Origin: an uncultured Chryseobacterium sp.
GTDB taxonomy: Bacteria; Bacteroidota; Bacteroidia; Flavobacteriales; Weeksellaceae
DNA length: 64,000 bases
Assembly (NCBI GenBank): GCA_913777465.1
Contig: CAJYRQ010000078.1
Span: 124,001 to 188,000, forward strand
Reading direction: 5' to 3'
Shown: piece by piece, positions 43,249 to 51,595 of the stretch
How the letters are laid out: the number at the start of each line of letters is the position of its first letter
Numbering within the stretch: the stretch's first letter is position 1
Notes under the pieces: generated by a model
Database searches by the model: none
Seen by the model: only the letters and a program-made list of their open reading frames with translations
Told to the model about the DNA's origin: nothing
Made by a program: the position numbers and the translations under genes

Positions 43249-43851
43249 ATGAAGCCGAAACAGATTCCGGGAGTCCCCATTCAAAAGAAAGGCGGATTTC
43301 ATGACAGTGAAAGTACCAGGACGTGTACCGAATCAGATGTCGATTTGAAATTCGATATCCTGAAGCAGCGTCTTTTTTCCATCAACCGATGGAAAGAATA
43401 TGCGGGAGGCGCATCGGCAGATTTCAGGCATTTCGATTCTTCGGGAAAACCGGCGGATCGGATGCCTAAGAAAGGTGATTTTATAAGAATAAAAATTCCC
43501 GGTCCCGGAAACACAGAAAGCAAAGGGTACGATTGGGTAGAAATCGCAAATCTTGCCCACCGGGATACCGGCGATGCAGAGTCGTACCTGATGATCTGCA
43601 GGCCGAGTAAAGAACCGAATAAGCCGAAAGGGCATATTGTTCATTTCTACAGCGCTGCCGCGACGTCCAATATCATGATCTCGAAAGAAGTAAACAAGTT
43701 GAAAGTAGGAGTACACGGCAGAAATGAAAGTCCGAATTTCAATACCGGATTTATAAATAAAATAAGAAATTTATTCATCGGCATCGGCGGCATGTTCGGA
43801 TTCAGTAAAATCCACTGGAAAAGCCTTGCCGAAGGATTGATTAAATTTTAA
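43249..43851 (+). CDS. Conserved hypothetical protein, Crp/Fnr-controlled
   Basis: A 200-residue soluble protein that I do not recognise. It starts MKPKQIPGVPIQKKGGF, has a charged middle with KGDFIRIKIPGPGN and KGYDWVEIANLAHRD (about 75-105), and ends in a hydrophobic-basic region FINKIRNLFIGIGGMFGFSKI. No signal peptide or catalytic motif is seen. The promoter carries a Crp/Fnr-type site at the activating position, so it belongs to the same stress or oxygen regulon as the oxidase operon. Confidence 0.7.
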   Translation: MKPKQIPGVPIQKKGGFHDSESTRTCTESDVDLKFDILKQRLFSINRWKEYAGGASADFRHFDSSGKPADRMPKKGDFIRIKIPGPGNTESKGYDWVEIANLAHRDTGDAESYLMICRPSKEPNKPKGHIVHFYSAAATSNIMISKEVNKLKVGVHGRNESPNFNTGFINKIRNLFIGIGGMFGFSKIHWKSLAEGLIKF

Positions 43852-43891
43852 GACCTATTAATTTTTTTCAGACCCATTTTACTTTTCTTTA

Positions 43892-43915
43892 ACTCCTCAG
43901 TTTTGAGGAGTTTTT
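43892..43915 (+). terminator. Terminator of gene 43249
   Basis: ACTCCTCA (43892-43899) pairs with TGAGGAGT (43904-43911), followed by TTTTT. Confidence 0.82.
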
Positions 43916-43962
43916 TATTGAAATCCCATCTTATTGAAAAAACGATAATAAAAAAGGTGCAA

Positions 43963-43980
43963 TTATGATATCAGTCATAA
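43963..43980 (+). promoter_or_regulatory. Crp/Fnr-type site of the cbb3 oxidase operon
   Basis: TTATGA-tatcag-TCATAA, a perfect inverted repeat. Its centre is 29.5 bp upstream of TACCTTTG (44001-44008). Confidence 0.75.
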
Positions 43981-44000
43981 GATATCCTCTTGTATAACAA

Positions 44001-44008
44001 TACCTTTG
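44001..44008 (+). promoter_or_regulatory. -7 promoter element of the cbb3 oxidase operon
   Basis: TACCTTTG fits TAnnTTTG. The -33 position is occupied by the edge of the Crp/Fnr-type palindrome instead of TTTG. The expected leader is about 25 bases. Confidence 0.65.
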
Positions 44009-44036
44009 AGTTAATACAATCACCAAATTTAATATT

Positions 44037-44255
44037 ATGAAATCACTATTTGTACTGGCATGGCTTGCAGCAGGTCTTGTCGTCAGCTGTACCAAACAGC
44101 AGCAGACCCAGCCTCAACCCACCCATTCAGACAACATCAACACAGGAGATAGCATGGTCTCGGGGACAGCTCCCGTTACGCCGGATACCGGGGATGAAAC
44201 ATTACCCATGGACAGCGCATCGTACGATGTAGATTCTATTAAAAACAGCAGATAA
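44037..44255 (+). CDS. Small lipoprotein
   Basis: A 72-residue lipoprotein with signal peptide and lipobox LVVSC (Cys18), followed by a Gln/Thr/Pro/Asp-rich unstructured tail. It lies between the Crp/Fnr-controlled promoter and ccoN, so it is probably the first gene of the oxidase operon. It resembles in style the lipoprotein at 54687, which is also first in a Crp/Fnr-controlled unit. Role unknown. Confidence 0.75.
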   Translation: MKSLFVLAWLAAGLVVSCTKQQQTQPQPTHSDNINTGDSMVSGTAPVTPDTGDETLPMDSASYDVDSIKNSR

Positions 44256-44397
44256 CATTATTTCTCATATTTTTTGAAAAAACGTTTCCACAGATACGGA
44301 AGCGGAGGAAGTTGCTGTTCTTAAGGAAAGCACCGGCACTGATATTTTCAGGAAATTCTTTATCCGTCAATTATTAATCCATACTCAGTTTTTTGTT

Positions 44398-46149
44398 ATG
44401 GCAGAACCGTCATTATTTAACCAGACCGGAATTCAGCTTACCCTGGCTTTGATGCTGATCATTATTGTCGCCGGCCTGGTTATCGTTGTCCTGAAATTTT
44501 TATCCATCTACTCCAGGATCCTGAAGCAGAGGGAATCCCGTGAACTTGAGAAAAAAATGCAGAGCCGGTCTCCGGAAGAGCTTCATCAGTATGAAGGTCA
44601 TAAGAAGGAATTGAACCAGAAACCGTTTGATCATCAGTTGTCCGGAAACCGGCCGCCTTCCGATGAGAAAGGGGTAATCCGGAACATTAATGCTGTGGAA
44701 GAGTTCAGGATTTTTCCTGCCAAAAGGAGGACTTCCTCATTCATCAAATACATATCGCCCGAACTCACAAAGCTGATCCTTTGGTTTTTAGGGACGGCCA
44801 TCGTATGGCTCGTTATCGGGACTACTTTCGGGCTGTATGCCGGAATAAAATATGTGGTCCCCGATGTAGAGCATACCAGCTGGCTGAGTTTCGGAAGGCT
44901 GCGCCCTGCGCATACCAATGCCGTATTCTGGGGTTGGGCATCGCTGGCCATGGTGGGGCTTTCTTATTATGTGGTTACCAGGGTAAGCAATAGGGAAAAC
45001 TACAACATCAGGCAGGGCTATATTTCTTTAATTCTGATTAATGCCGCGGTACTCGCAGGAACCATTTCACTGCTGGCCGGCGTCAACAACGGCGGAGGGG
45101 AGTACCGCGAATACATCTGGCCCATCATGATTACTTTCGGGATCGGAATCGCTTTCTCCGCCCACAACCTGTTTAGGCCGGTGGCCAAAAGAACCGTTAA
45201 GGAAATTTATATATCGAACTGGTATGTGATTTCAGGCTTTATGTTTGTTATTGTGGTGATTCTGGTCGGCTATATTCCGGTATGGCAGAATGGCGTTGGG
45301 GAAACCATCACGCAGGGATATTACATGCATCAGGCGATCGGGATGTGGTTCATGATGATCAATCTCGGGCTTATGTACTATTTTCTTCCCCAGTAGCTCA
45401 ACAAACCGATTTATTCGTACAGCCTCGGCGCATTGGCGTTCTGGTCGCATACCTTTTTTTATACCCTGATCGGGACGCATCATTTTATATTCAGTGCCAT
45501 CCCGTGGAGACTGCAGACTACAGCTATTATTGCCAGTGTCGGTATGCTGATTCCCGTTGCGGCGGGCACGACCAATTTTCTCATGACATTCAATGCAGCC
45601 TGGTACCAGCTCAGAACGAGCTATACCCTGCCGTTTTATTTTATGTCGATCATTTTTTATTTCACGGGGTCTTTCCAGGGAACGGTAGAAGCCTTCCGGT
45701 ATACCAATCTGCTCTGGCATTTTACGGATTTTACGGTTTCCCATTCGCATTTAACGATGTACGGGATTATCACTTTTATGATCTGGGCATTTTCCTATAC
45801 TTTAATTCCGAGACTTACCGGAAAAGAACCGCCGAAGATACTGGTGGGAATCCATTTCTGGCTGGCACTGATCGGGCTGCTGATGTATGTGATTGCCCTT
45901 ATGATCGGCGGTACCCAGACCGGGCTGATGTGGATGAAGAAAAAACCTTTCATAGACGGCGTGATCAACATGTTCCCGTTCTGGCTCTGGAGGGCTATCG
46001 GAGGAACTTTTATGTGGATCTCCCATCTCATTTTTGCCTACAATTTCTACCGGATGGTAAGAAAAAAAGAACGTGTACAGATGCCGCAGACCCCGGCAGA
46101 AATATTAGCCGCCAAGCGGCAGTTTGGAAATACAGAGTTTAATTCTTAA
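44398..46149 (+). pseudogene. ccoN: ccoN-like cbb3 oxidase subunit I, interrupted by an in-frame amber codon
   Basis: One reading frame of 584 codons (583 sense codons apart from one amber) encodes a divergent haem-copper oxidase subunit I. An extra N-terminal helix and a charged linker (1-115) precede the core. Histidine motifs are RPAHTNAVFWGW, GYYMHQAIG, GTHHF (copper site) and SHSHLTMYG. The frame is broken once by TAG at 45394-45396 in YYFLPQ-stop-LNKPIYSYSL, where relatives have Lys (AAG to TAG is one change). The truncated 332-residue product would lack the copper ligands. Both halves are well preserved, so the lesion is recent, an assembly error, or suppressed. Confidence 0.88.
45394..45396 (+). 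other. In-frame amber stop codon inside ccoN
   Basis: TAG in the context CCC CAG TAG CTC AAC. Sequence on both sides continues one conserved protein in the same frame, and the ATG-initiated second part would start only at 45433. Confidence 0.88.
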
Positions 46150-46161
46150 AAATTTTAAGTG

Positions 46162-47160
46162 ATGATGCTATTAAATGATCACAGGATCCTTTTCGGAGCA
46201 GCGCTCGGCCTTTTTCTGTTCCTGACGTTTTACATCGCGATCATCCCGGCCATGGAAAACCAGGCGATCAACCAGCCGTTGCCGAGGCAGGCTAAAATAC
46301 TGACGAAAGACGAGAGGGCCGGAAAGATGGTGTACATCGAAAACGGATGTGTAGGCTGCCATACCCAGCAGGTACGGAATGTGGAAATGGACAATGTATT
46401 CGGAAAGAGACCCAGCATCCCGGCAGATTATGCCATAAACAGGAGAACCGATTTCTGGAGAAATACGGCCAATCTGATGGGAACCCAGAGAGCCGGTCCG
46501 GATTTAACGAGTGTCGGCGAGCGGCAGCCGAGTGCAGAGTGGCACCTGATCCACCTCTTCAACCCCAGGGCAGCGATTGAAGCTTCGATCATGCCGTCCT
46601 ACGAATTCCTTTTTATTGAAAGGGATTACCTGCAGCCGGGAGATGTAGAGGTAAAAGTGCCTGAACGTTTTTTGAAGAATAAAAGAAAAAAAATTGTGGC
46701 TACCCCAAAGGCCCTTCAACTGGTTGCTTACCTGAAGTCGTTAAAGCAGACCGATTATACCGATAAATCCATCGTCCCGGAATTTCTGTACAGGCAGCCG
46801 AAAAAAGAAGCGGGCGGAGGAGGATCCGGCGGCGGAAATTTACCGGATGGTGCGGAACTGTTTACCGCCAACTGTGCATCCTGCCACCAGGCCAACGGGG
46901 AAGGGGTTCCCGGTGCATTTCCCCCACTGAAAGGAAGCCCAGTGGTAACCGGCGGTGATCTGGAGCTGTATGTTACGATCATTATGAAAGGGTACGACCC
47001 GCGTCCGGAATTCGCTACCATGCCGCCGGTAGGGACGAATGCGAATTTTACACCGGAAGATGTGACTGCCGTGATCAATCATGAAAGAACAAGCTGGGGA
47101 AACAATGCCAAAAAGATAACCCTGGAAGAAGTGAAAGTAATTATGGATAAAATTAAATAG
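46162..47160 (+). CDS. ccoO: CcoO-like cytochrome c fused to a C-terminal CcoP-like cytochrome domain
   Basis: A 332-residue membrane-anchored dihaem cytochrome. An N-terminal helix (about 10-30) is followed by a CcoO domain with CVGCHTQQ and the conserved WHLIHLFNPR and MPSYEFL segments. After a Gly-rich linker (GGGGSGGG) comes a second cytochrome c domain with CASCHQ and the Met ligand region TMPPVG. This fuses the electron-entry subunits CcoO and CcoP of cbb3 oxidases. It follows ccoN by 12 bases. The ATG at 46162 is preferred over the GTG at 46159. Confidence 0.88.
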   Translation: MMLLNDHRILFGAALGLFLFLTFYIAIIPAMENQAINQPLPRQAKILTKDERAGKMVYIENGCVGCHTQQVRNVEMDNVFGKRPSIPADYAINRRTDFWRNTANLMGTQRAGPDLTSVGERQPSAEWHLIHLFNPRAAIEASIMPSYEFLFIERDYLQPGDVEVKVPERFLKNKRKKIVATPKALQLVAYLKSLKQTDYTDKSIVPEFLYRQPKKEAGGGGSGGGNLPDGAELFTANCASCHQANGEGVPGAFPPLKGSPVVTGGDLELYVTIIMKGYDPRPEFATMPPVGTNANFTPEDVTAVINHERTSWGNNAKKITLEEVKVIMDKIK

Positions 47161-47162
47161 AT

Positions 47163-47423
47163 ATGAAAAACGGAGAAAAAATACTGACTTCCGTTCTGAT
47201 GCTTGGAGCCATCGGTGTTTCAGCCTGTGAAACCTGCCAGACGCGGCAGCCTGAAATTACCAAAAACCTTACCCACGGCGCAGGCCCCGAAAGCGACTGG
47301 GACTGGTTTATCGTAGGAATCGTCATGCTGATTACCCTGGTTGCCTTTTACTATACGGTAAAATATCTCGTGAAGCCGGGAGAAAGAAACAAAGACCACA
47401 TCAAGCATTCTTTTTTACAATGA
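47163..47423 (+). CDS. Small membrane protein of the cbb3 operon
   Basis: An 86-residue protein with a signal-like N terminus ending in GVSAC (a possible lipobox), a CETCQ pair, and one membrane helix at about 47-68 (FIVGIVMLITLVAFYY). It could be a CcoQ-like accessory subunit or a haem/copper-assembly factor. It starts two bases after ccoO. Confidence 0.65.
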   Translation: MKNGEKILTSVLMLGAIGVSACETCQTRQPEITKNLTHGAGPESDWDWFIVGIVMLITLVAFYYTVKYLVKPGERNKDHIKHSFLQ

Positions 47424-47436
47424 AAAATAAAGGCTT

Positions 47437-47844
47437 ATGACAAAAGACAGCAGTAAGGTTTTTCTCTTTGTGGACGAAGAACCGGTACCCATAGCCGAAC
47501 TGGACACGCCGATCGTTTTTGATCTGGATACCCGGAAACTGACGGACGGTGAGCATGTGCTGAAAATCGTAAGCCGTTCGCCGACGGGAAGGGAAGGCAT
47601 CCGCAATATCCATTTTACGGTAGCTAACGGGCCGGCCATCCGGATTGAAGGATTGAAAAACAAAGACGTGGTAGACGGCACATTATCCCTGATGATCAAT
47701 GCGTATGACAAAGGCAACCAGAAAAGCTTTCTCATCACCGGGAGCGAAACCCCGAAAACGATTCCTTTCTGGATATGGATCATTGTGATTCTTTTTGTCG
47801 GCTGGGCGTTGTATTACGAAATTACCAGTGCCAATGTTCAGTAA
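47437..47844 (+). CDS. Tail-anchored protein with an Ig-like domain, cbb3 operon
   Basis: A 135-residue protein that I do not recognise. Residues 1-105 are beta-rich, with LTDGEHVLKIVSRSPTGREG typical of Ig-like or cadherin-type repeats, followed by a single C-terminal helix (FWIWIIVILFVGWALYY, about 110-126). No signal peptide is present, so the domain is expected in the cytoplasm with a tail anchor. It is the last gene of the oxidase operon, before crp. Confidence 0.6.
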   Translation: MTKDSSKVFLFVDEEPVPIAELDTPIVFDLDTRKLTDGEHVLKIVSRSPTGREGIRNIHFTVANGPAIRIEGLKNKDVVDGTLSLMINAYDKGNQKSFLITGSETPKTIPFWIWIIVILFVGWALYYEITSANVQ

Positions 47845-47905
47845 GGATAGGGTTAGAATACGGAAAAATACCCAATACAATTTGTAAACTAAAAAAACAG
47901 CTATT

Positions 47906-48502
47906 ATGATTATCAACGAAAATTATTTGCGCTCCGCAGGAGCAGAGATGAAGGAGTACAGTCCGGGAACCATTATTTTCCAGGAAGGAAATTCCCCTTT
48001 GTATTTCTACCAGATTATCGAAGGACAGATCAAACTGAATAATTTCACCGAAGACGGTAAAGAATTTATCCAGAACATCAAGTCCGAAGGGCAATGTTTC
48101 GGGGAAGCCCTGTTGTTTTTGGACAAACCTTACCCGATGAGCGCAACGGCGTTGTCCCAATGCAAAGTACTGCGCCTGTGCAAAGAAAACTTTTTCGGCA
48201 TGCTGGATATTTATCCGAAGCTGTATCGGGACATCTGCCTTTCCATGTCGGATCTTCTGTATTACCAGTATGTCATGCTCCAGAAAAATTCATCACAGAA
48301 CCCTTCGGACCGGCTGATCGGGGTGATGAGCTATCTGAAATACAACCAGAAAAAAAAGGAGCCTTTCTCCTTCAAAATTCCCCTTACCAGGCAGCAACTG
48401 GCCAACCTTACGGGAATATGCGTGGAAACGGCCATCCGGACCATTAAGATTATGGAAAAAAATAACATCGTAAGGATAAAAGACCGTAAAATTTTCTATT
48501 GA
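47906..48502 (+). CDS. Crp/Fnr family transcription regulator 1
   Basis: A 198-residue Crp/Fnr protein: cyclic-nucleotide-binding-type sensor domain (about 15-125) and winged helix (about 135-198) with PLTRQQLANLTGICVETAIRTI. In the recognition helix Glu and Arg (VETAIR) match CRP Glu181 and Arg185, while CRP Arg180 is Val. No cysteine cluster for an iron-sulfur centre is apparent. It lies just after the oxidase operon; together with the paralogue at 51596 it is the likely reader of the TTRTGA sites nearby. Confidence 0.92.
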   Translation: MIINENYLRSAGAEMKEYSPGTIIFQEGNSPLYFYQIIEGQIKLNNFTEDGKEFIQNIKSEGQCFGEALLFLDKPYPMSATALSQCKVLRLCKENFFGMLDIYPKLYRDICLSMSDLLYYQYVMLQKNSSQNPSDRLIGVMSYLKYNQKKKEPFSFKIPLTRQQLANLTGICVETAIRTIKIMEKNNIVRIKDRKIFY

Positions 48503-48519
48503 TATGATACGCGTCATAA
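48502..48519 (+). promoter_or_regulatory. Crp/Fnr-type site of the KGG gene
   Basis: ATATGA-tacgcg-TCATAA overlaps the crp stop codon by one base. Its centre is 30.5 bp before TAAATTAG (48541-48548), an imperfect -7 element. The KGG leader would be about 128 bases. Confidence 0.65.
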
Positions 48520-48679
48520 AAGAAGGCTTCTAAAGATCAGTAAATTAGCGTATTCTTCTTTGTCAGGTTATTCAAAAAAATAATAACACGATTACCACGA
48601 TAAAAATCAAACTTTACGGATGAAATACTAGTCACCATCTGTAAGCAATCACCAAATATTAATTTAAAAAAATTTAGTT

Positions 48680-49426
48680 ATGAGTAGCAGAAACTCAGGA
48701 AGAAGAAATTCAGGAAACAGTTCATCCGGCGAAAGGTCAACTTTTGAAGAAGTTTATCAGTTAGGATATGACCATGGATACAGTGATGCCTCGGAAGATG
48801 AGGATTACGATGATGATTTCTCGGATTACGAGGATTATTATGAAGACGAATACGATGAAGACCGGTATGACGATGAAGATGATGACGACGAAGACTACGA
48901 TGATGAAGATGATGATGACGATGAAGACGGAAGAAACGGGGGAAACAACAGAAACCAGGAGCGTGACAGCCAGGGAAGGTTTACTTCCGGGGGAAGAAAC
49001 TCCGGCGGAGGTTCCCGTGGCGGCTCAGGATCCGGCAGAGGAAGAGGTTCCAATTCAGGAGGCAACAGCGGAAGGTCCGGCTCAGGTTCCGGCAACGGGA
49101 CTTCAAGAAGGGGCTTTGCTTCCATGAGTAAGGAAGAACGTACAAGAATTGCCAGAATGGGAGGCCAGGCTTCACACGGAGGCGGAAGATCTTCAGGTTC
49201 GGGCAACGGAAGTTCCCGTGGAGGCTCAGGTTCAGGAGGTTCCGGAAGAGGAAGCGGTTCCGGTAGCAGCTCAGGATCCGGTAACGGGACTTCAAGAAGA
49301 GGTTTTGCTTCCATGAGCAAAGCAGAACGGACAAGGATCGCCAGGATGGGAGGCCAGGCCTCTCACGGAGGCGGAAGATCTTCCGGCTCGGGCAGATCCG
49401 GATCAGGACGCGGTCGAAATTCATAG
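48680..49426 (+). CDS. KGG-repeat stress protein with an acidic tract
   Basis: A 248-residue disordered protein. After a short start, residues about 40-84 are almost all Asp/Glu/Tyr, then Gly/Ser/Arg-rich linkers separate two copies of the KGG-type stress motif (GFASMSKEERTRIARMGGQA at about 145-164 and its near copy at about 214-233). KGG (con-10/GsiB-like) proteins are induced by general stress and desiccation. The two copies are also similar in DNA. It is controlled by a Crp/Fnr-type site and followed by a strong terminator. Confidence 0.85.
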   Translation: MSSRNSGRRNSGNSSSGERSTFEEVYQLGYDHGYSDASEDEDYDDDFSDYEDYYEDEYDEDRYDDEDDDDEDYDDEDDDDDEDGRNGGNNRNQERDSQGRFTSGGRNSGGGSRGGSGSGRGRGSNSGGNSGRSGSGSGNGTSRRGFASMSKEERTRIARMGGQASHGGGRSSGSGNGSSRGGSGSGGSGRGSGSGSSSGSGNGTSRRGFASMSKAERTRIARMGGQASHGGGRSSGSGRSGSGRGRNS

Positions 49427-49444
49427 TTCATAGTTGATATTTTA

Positions 49445-49485
49445 GATTACCTCTTCTTTTGTGTTCGGAAGAGGTAATCGCTTTT
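49445..49485 (+). terminator. Terminator of the KGG gene
   Basis: GATTACCTCTTC (49445-49456) pairs perfectly with GAAGAGGTAATC (49468-49479), followed by GCTTTTT. Confidence 0.85.
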
Positions 49486-49576
49486 TATAGCCTCTTCACA
49501 TGCTTTCAGATGCCATTGCTTTTCAATCAATATTCAAGACGATTATTATGGATTGGGTGAATTTCCGGCGTCCAGC

Positions 49577-50569
49577 TTATTCGCTGAGATAATTGTTAAT
49601 GTGAAAATGCAGGCTCTCTTTTACCGTAATGAATTCATATTGAAGTTCAGAGACAATTTTTTCATTTGATATGGCCTGGAAAGAGGCGAGGAATGCGATA
49701 TTCGGTTGGGTAAGCATCCGCAGTACCGGAATAGACCGGAAAGTAAGGATATTCAGTATCCTGCCGGCCGCTAAAACAGATTTTGGAAGTACAACAGGTT
49801 TTGTTTTATTTAGTTTTTTCGTAATAATACCGGATAATTCCCGGTAGGTCTTGTTTTCGGAACTGATGAGGTAGTGTTCCCCAAACCTGTTTTCATCCAT
49901 CAGCCGGACGGCAATGGCTGCAACATCCCTTACATCGGCACAGCCCGTGCCTCCCGGGAATGTATAAAACCCGTTCATAAAAGTACGGAGGAAGTCACCG
50001 CTGCTTTTTTTCAGGTCGCCGATAATCATTCCGGGGTTGATGATGATGGTATTCATCCCGTCCTGAAAAGCCCTGGAGACTACAGCATCAGCCCTGCATT
50101 TGGAACCTGCATAGATTGTAGCGTTTTTATCATTGATGAGGTACGGGCTTTCATGGATCAGTCCGTCCGCCTGTTCTTTATTAAAAACAACAGCTGAGCT
50201 TACGTACAGAAACTTGATGATGTTCATTTTCCTGCAGCATTCCAGCATATTTTCAGTACCCTGAACATTGATCTGATACGTCTTCTCCCGCTCTGCCGGG
50301 TCATAGCTTATCTTCGCCGCGCAGTGGTAGACCTCATGTATGCCTTTTAGCGCTGTGCAGATGCTTTTTTTGTCATCCAGGTCGATATCGGTCCATTCAA
50401 TCGCATTAAAAAAGCCGTCCGGATTTTCCGTGTAATATTTCAGCGATTTTCTTACTTCTTCCAGGTTGCTGGACTCCCTTTTGGCGGCGCGTACTTTTTT
50501 CCCCTGCCTCAGAAGCTCTAAAACCACAATCCTTCCCAACATTCCTGTAGCTCCCGTTACCAAAACCAT
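49577..50569 (-). CDS. NAD-dependent epimerase/dehydratase (extended SDR)
   Basis: A 330-residue extended SDR with VLVTGATGMLGRIVV (2-16), the active-site Ser in YVSSAVVF and YAGSKCRAD (Tyr-x3-Lys). The pattern resembles dihydroflavonol-reductase-like or 3-beta-HSD-like epimerases. The substrate is unknown. It follows the SdhB-like gene by 28 bases on the minus strand and should share its Crp/Fnr-controlled promoter. Confidence 0.85.
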   Translation of the reverse strand: MVLVTGATGMLGRIVVLELLRQGKKVRAAKRESSNLEEVRKSLKYYTENPDGFFNAIEWTDIDLDDKKSICTALKGIHEVYHCAAKISYDPAEREKTYQINVQGTENMLECCRKMNIIKFLYVSSAVVFNKEQADGLIHESPYLINDKNATIYAGSKCRADAVVSRAFQDGMNTIIINPGMIIGDLKKSSGDFLRTFMNGFYTFPGGTGCADVRDVAAIAVRLMDENRFGEHYLISSENKTYRELSGIITKKLNKTKPVVLPKSVLAAGRILNILTFRSIPVLRMLTQPNIAFLASFQAISNEKIVSELQYEFITVKESLHFHINNYLSE

Positions 50570-50597
50570 AATAAAAAGATTTAAGTTGCCGTACCGG

Positions 50598-51365
50598 TTA
50601 TTTCGTATCGAGCCATGCCGCCATGTATTCCCTGTTCATCCTGGAAATATTATCCAGGGAAATCTTTTTCGGGCATTCCACTTCGCAGGCACCGATGACC
50701 GAGCAGTTTCCGAATCCTTCTTCATCCATGGCCTGCACCATATTCAGCACCCTTCTTTTGGCTTCTACCTTACCTTGCGGAAGCAGGGCAAAATGAGAGA
50801 CTTTGGCACCCACAAAAAGCATGGCCGCCCCGTTCGGGCAACAGGCCACACAGGCGCCGCAGCTGATGCAGGAAGAAGCATCCATCGCTTTATCGGCATC
50901 TTCTTTGGGAACCGGAATGGCATTAGCATCCAGTGTATTTCCTGATGTATTTATTGAAATAAAACCGCCGGCTGCCATAATCCGGTCGAATGCGCTCCGG
51001 TCGGTAATCAGGTCTTTAATGACCGGAAAAGCAATGCTCCTCCACGGTTCGATGACAATAGTTTGACCGTCACTGAACATCCGCATATGAAGCTGGCAGG
51101 TGGTAATTCCCGTATCCGGGCCATGAGCTCGTCCGTTGATGTATAAAGAACACATTCCGCAGATGCCTTCCCGGCAGTCGTGGTCGAAGGCTACCGGTTC
51201 CTTATCTTCCCGGATCAGCTGTTCATTAAGAATATCCAGCATTTCCAGAAAAGAGGCATCGGTAGAAATATCCGAAACTTTATAGATTTCAAATTGTCCT
51301 TTGGTCTTTCTGTTTTTCTGCCGCCAGATTTTCAGGGTCAGGTTCAGATTCTTTCTTGTATTCAT
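50598..51365 (-). CDS. Orphan succinate dehydrogenase/fumarate reductase iron-sulfur subunit
   Basis: A 255-residue SdhB/FrdB protein. The [2Fe-2S] ligands are in [20 protein letters not shown] with the later Cys in TTCQL, and the 4Fe-4S and 3Fe-4S ligands in [12 protein letters not shown] and [13 protein letters not shown]. No flavoprotein (SdhA) or membrane subunit gene is adjacent, so it is either an alternative subunit for the housekeeping complex or part of a different electron-transfer partner. A Crp/Fnr-type site sits 50 bases upstream of its ATG. Confidence 0.92.
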   Translation of the reverse strand: MNTRKNLNLTLKIWRQKNRKTKGQFEIYKVSDISTDASFLEMLDILNEQLIREDKEPVAFDHDCREGICGMCSLYINGRAHGPDTGITTCQLHMRMFSDGQTIVIEPWRSIAFPVIKDLITDRSAFDRIMAAGGFISINTSGNTLDANAIPVPKEDADKAMDASSCISCGACVACCPNGAAMLFVGAKVSHFALLPQGKVEAKRRVLNMVQAMDEEGFGNCSVIGACEVECPKKISLDNISRMNREYMAAWLDTK

Positions 51366-51417
51366 AACAAATAAGGATTGGTTGATTTAAAAATACGCTT
51401 AAAAAAGGTGAAGGTTT

Positions 51418-51435
51418 TATGAGCCGTCTCATAGG
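51418..51435 (-). promoter_or_regulatory. Crp/Fnr-type site of the sdhB-like operon
   Basis: TTATGA-gccgtc-TCATAG. On the minus strand its centre is 30.5 bp upstream of TATTTTTA (51396-51389), an imperfect -7 element, leaving a leader of about 20 bases. Confidence 0.65.
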
Positions 51436-51498
51436 ATAGCGAGAAAGTTATTTACCGGTTATAGCTGAAATCTGAACGTTTAGGGCAAGGAATTTGCT

Positions 51499-51516
51499 TT
51501 GTGATTACAATCATAT
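51499..51516 (+). promoter_or_regulatory. Crp/Fnr-type site upstream of crp 2 (autoregulation)
   Basis: TTGTGA-ttacaa-TCATAT; its centre is 29.5 bp upstream of TAATTTTA (51537-51544), an imperfect -7 element. The crp 2 ATG follows about 50 bases later. Confidence 0.55.
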
Positions 51517-51595
51517 TGGTACCGTTTTTTTACTTCTAATTTTATTTAAAATTCCTTGTGTCTGACGTTTGAATACAACTTTAAAACCTTTATAT

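Noticed and set aside
43063-43302. 79-residue minus-strand frame across the promoter of gene 43249
   Set aside because: It overlaps two regulatory sites and the start of a real gene and has no coding character.
45282-46142. 286-residue open frame overlapping the second half of ccoN
   Set aside because: It is a shifted frame of ccoN. Translation in the ccoN frame gives conserved oxidase motifs, while this one gives Tyr/Phe/Asp-rich nonsense.
48895-49320. Minus-strand frame rich in Pro, Glu and Leu
   Set aside because: Antisense of the Gly/Ser/Arg repeats of the KGG protein; the composition is explained by the complement of those codons.
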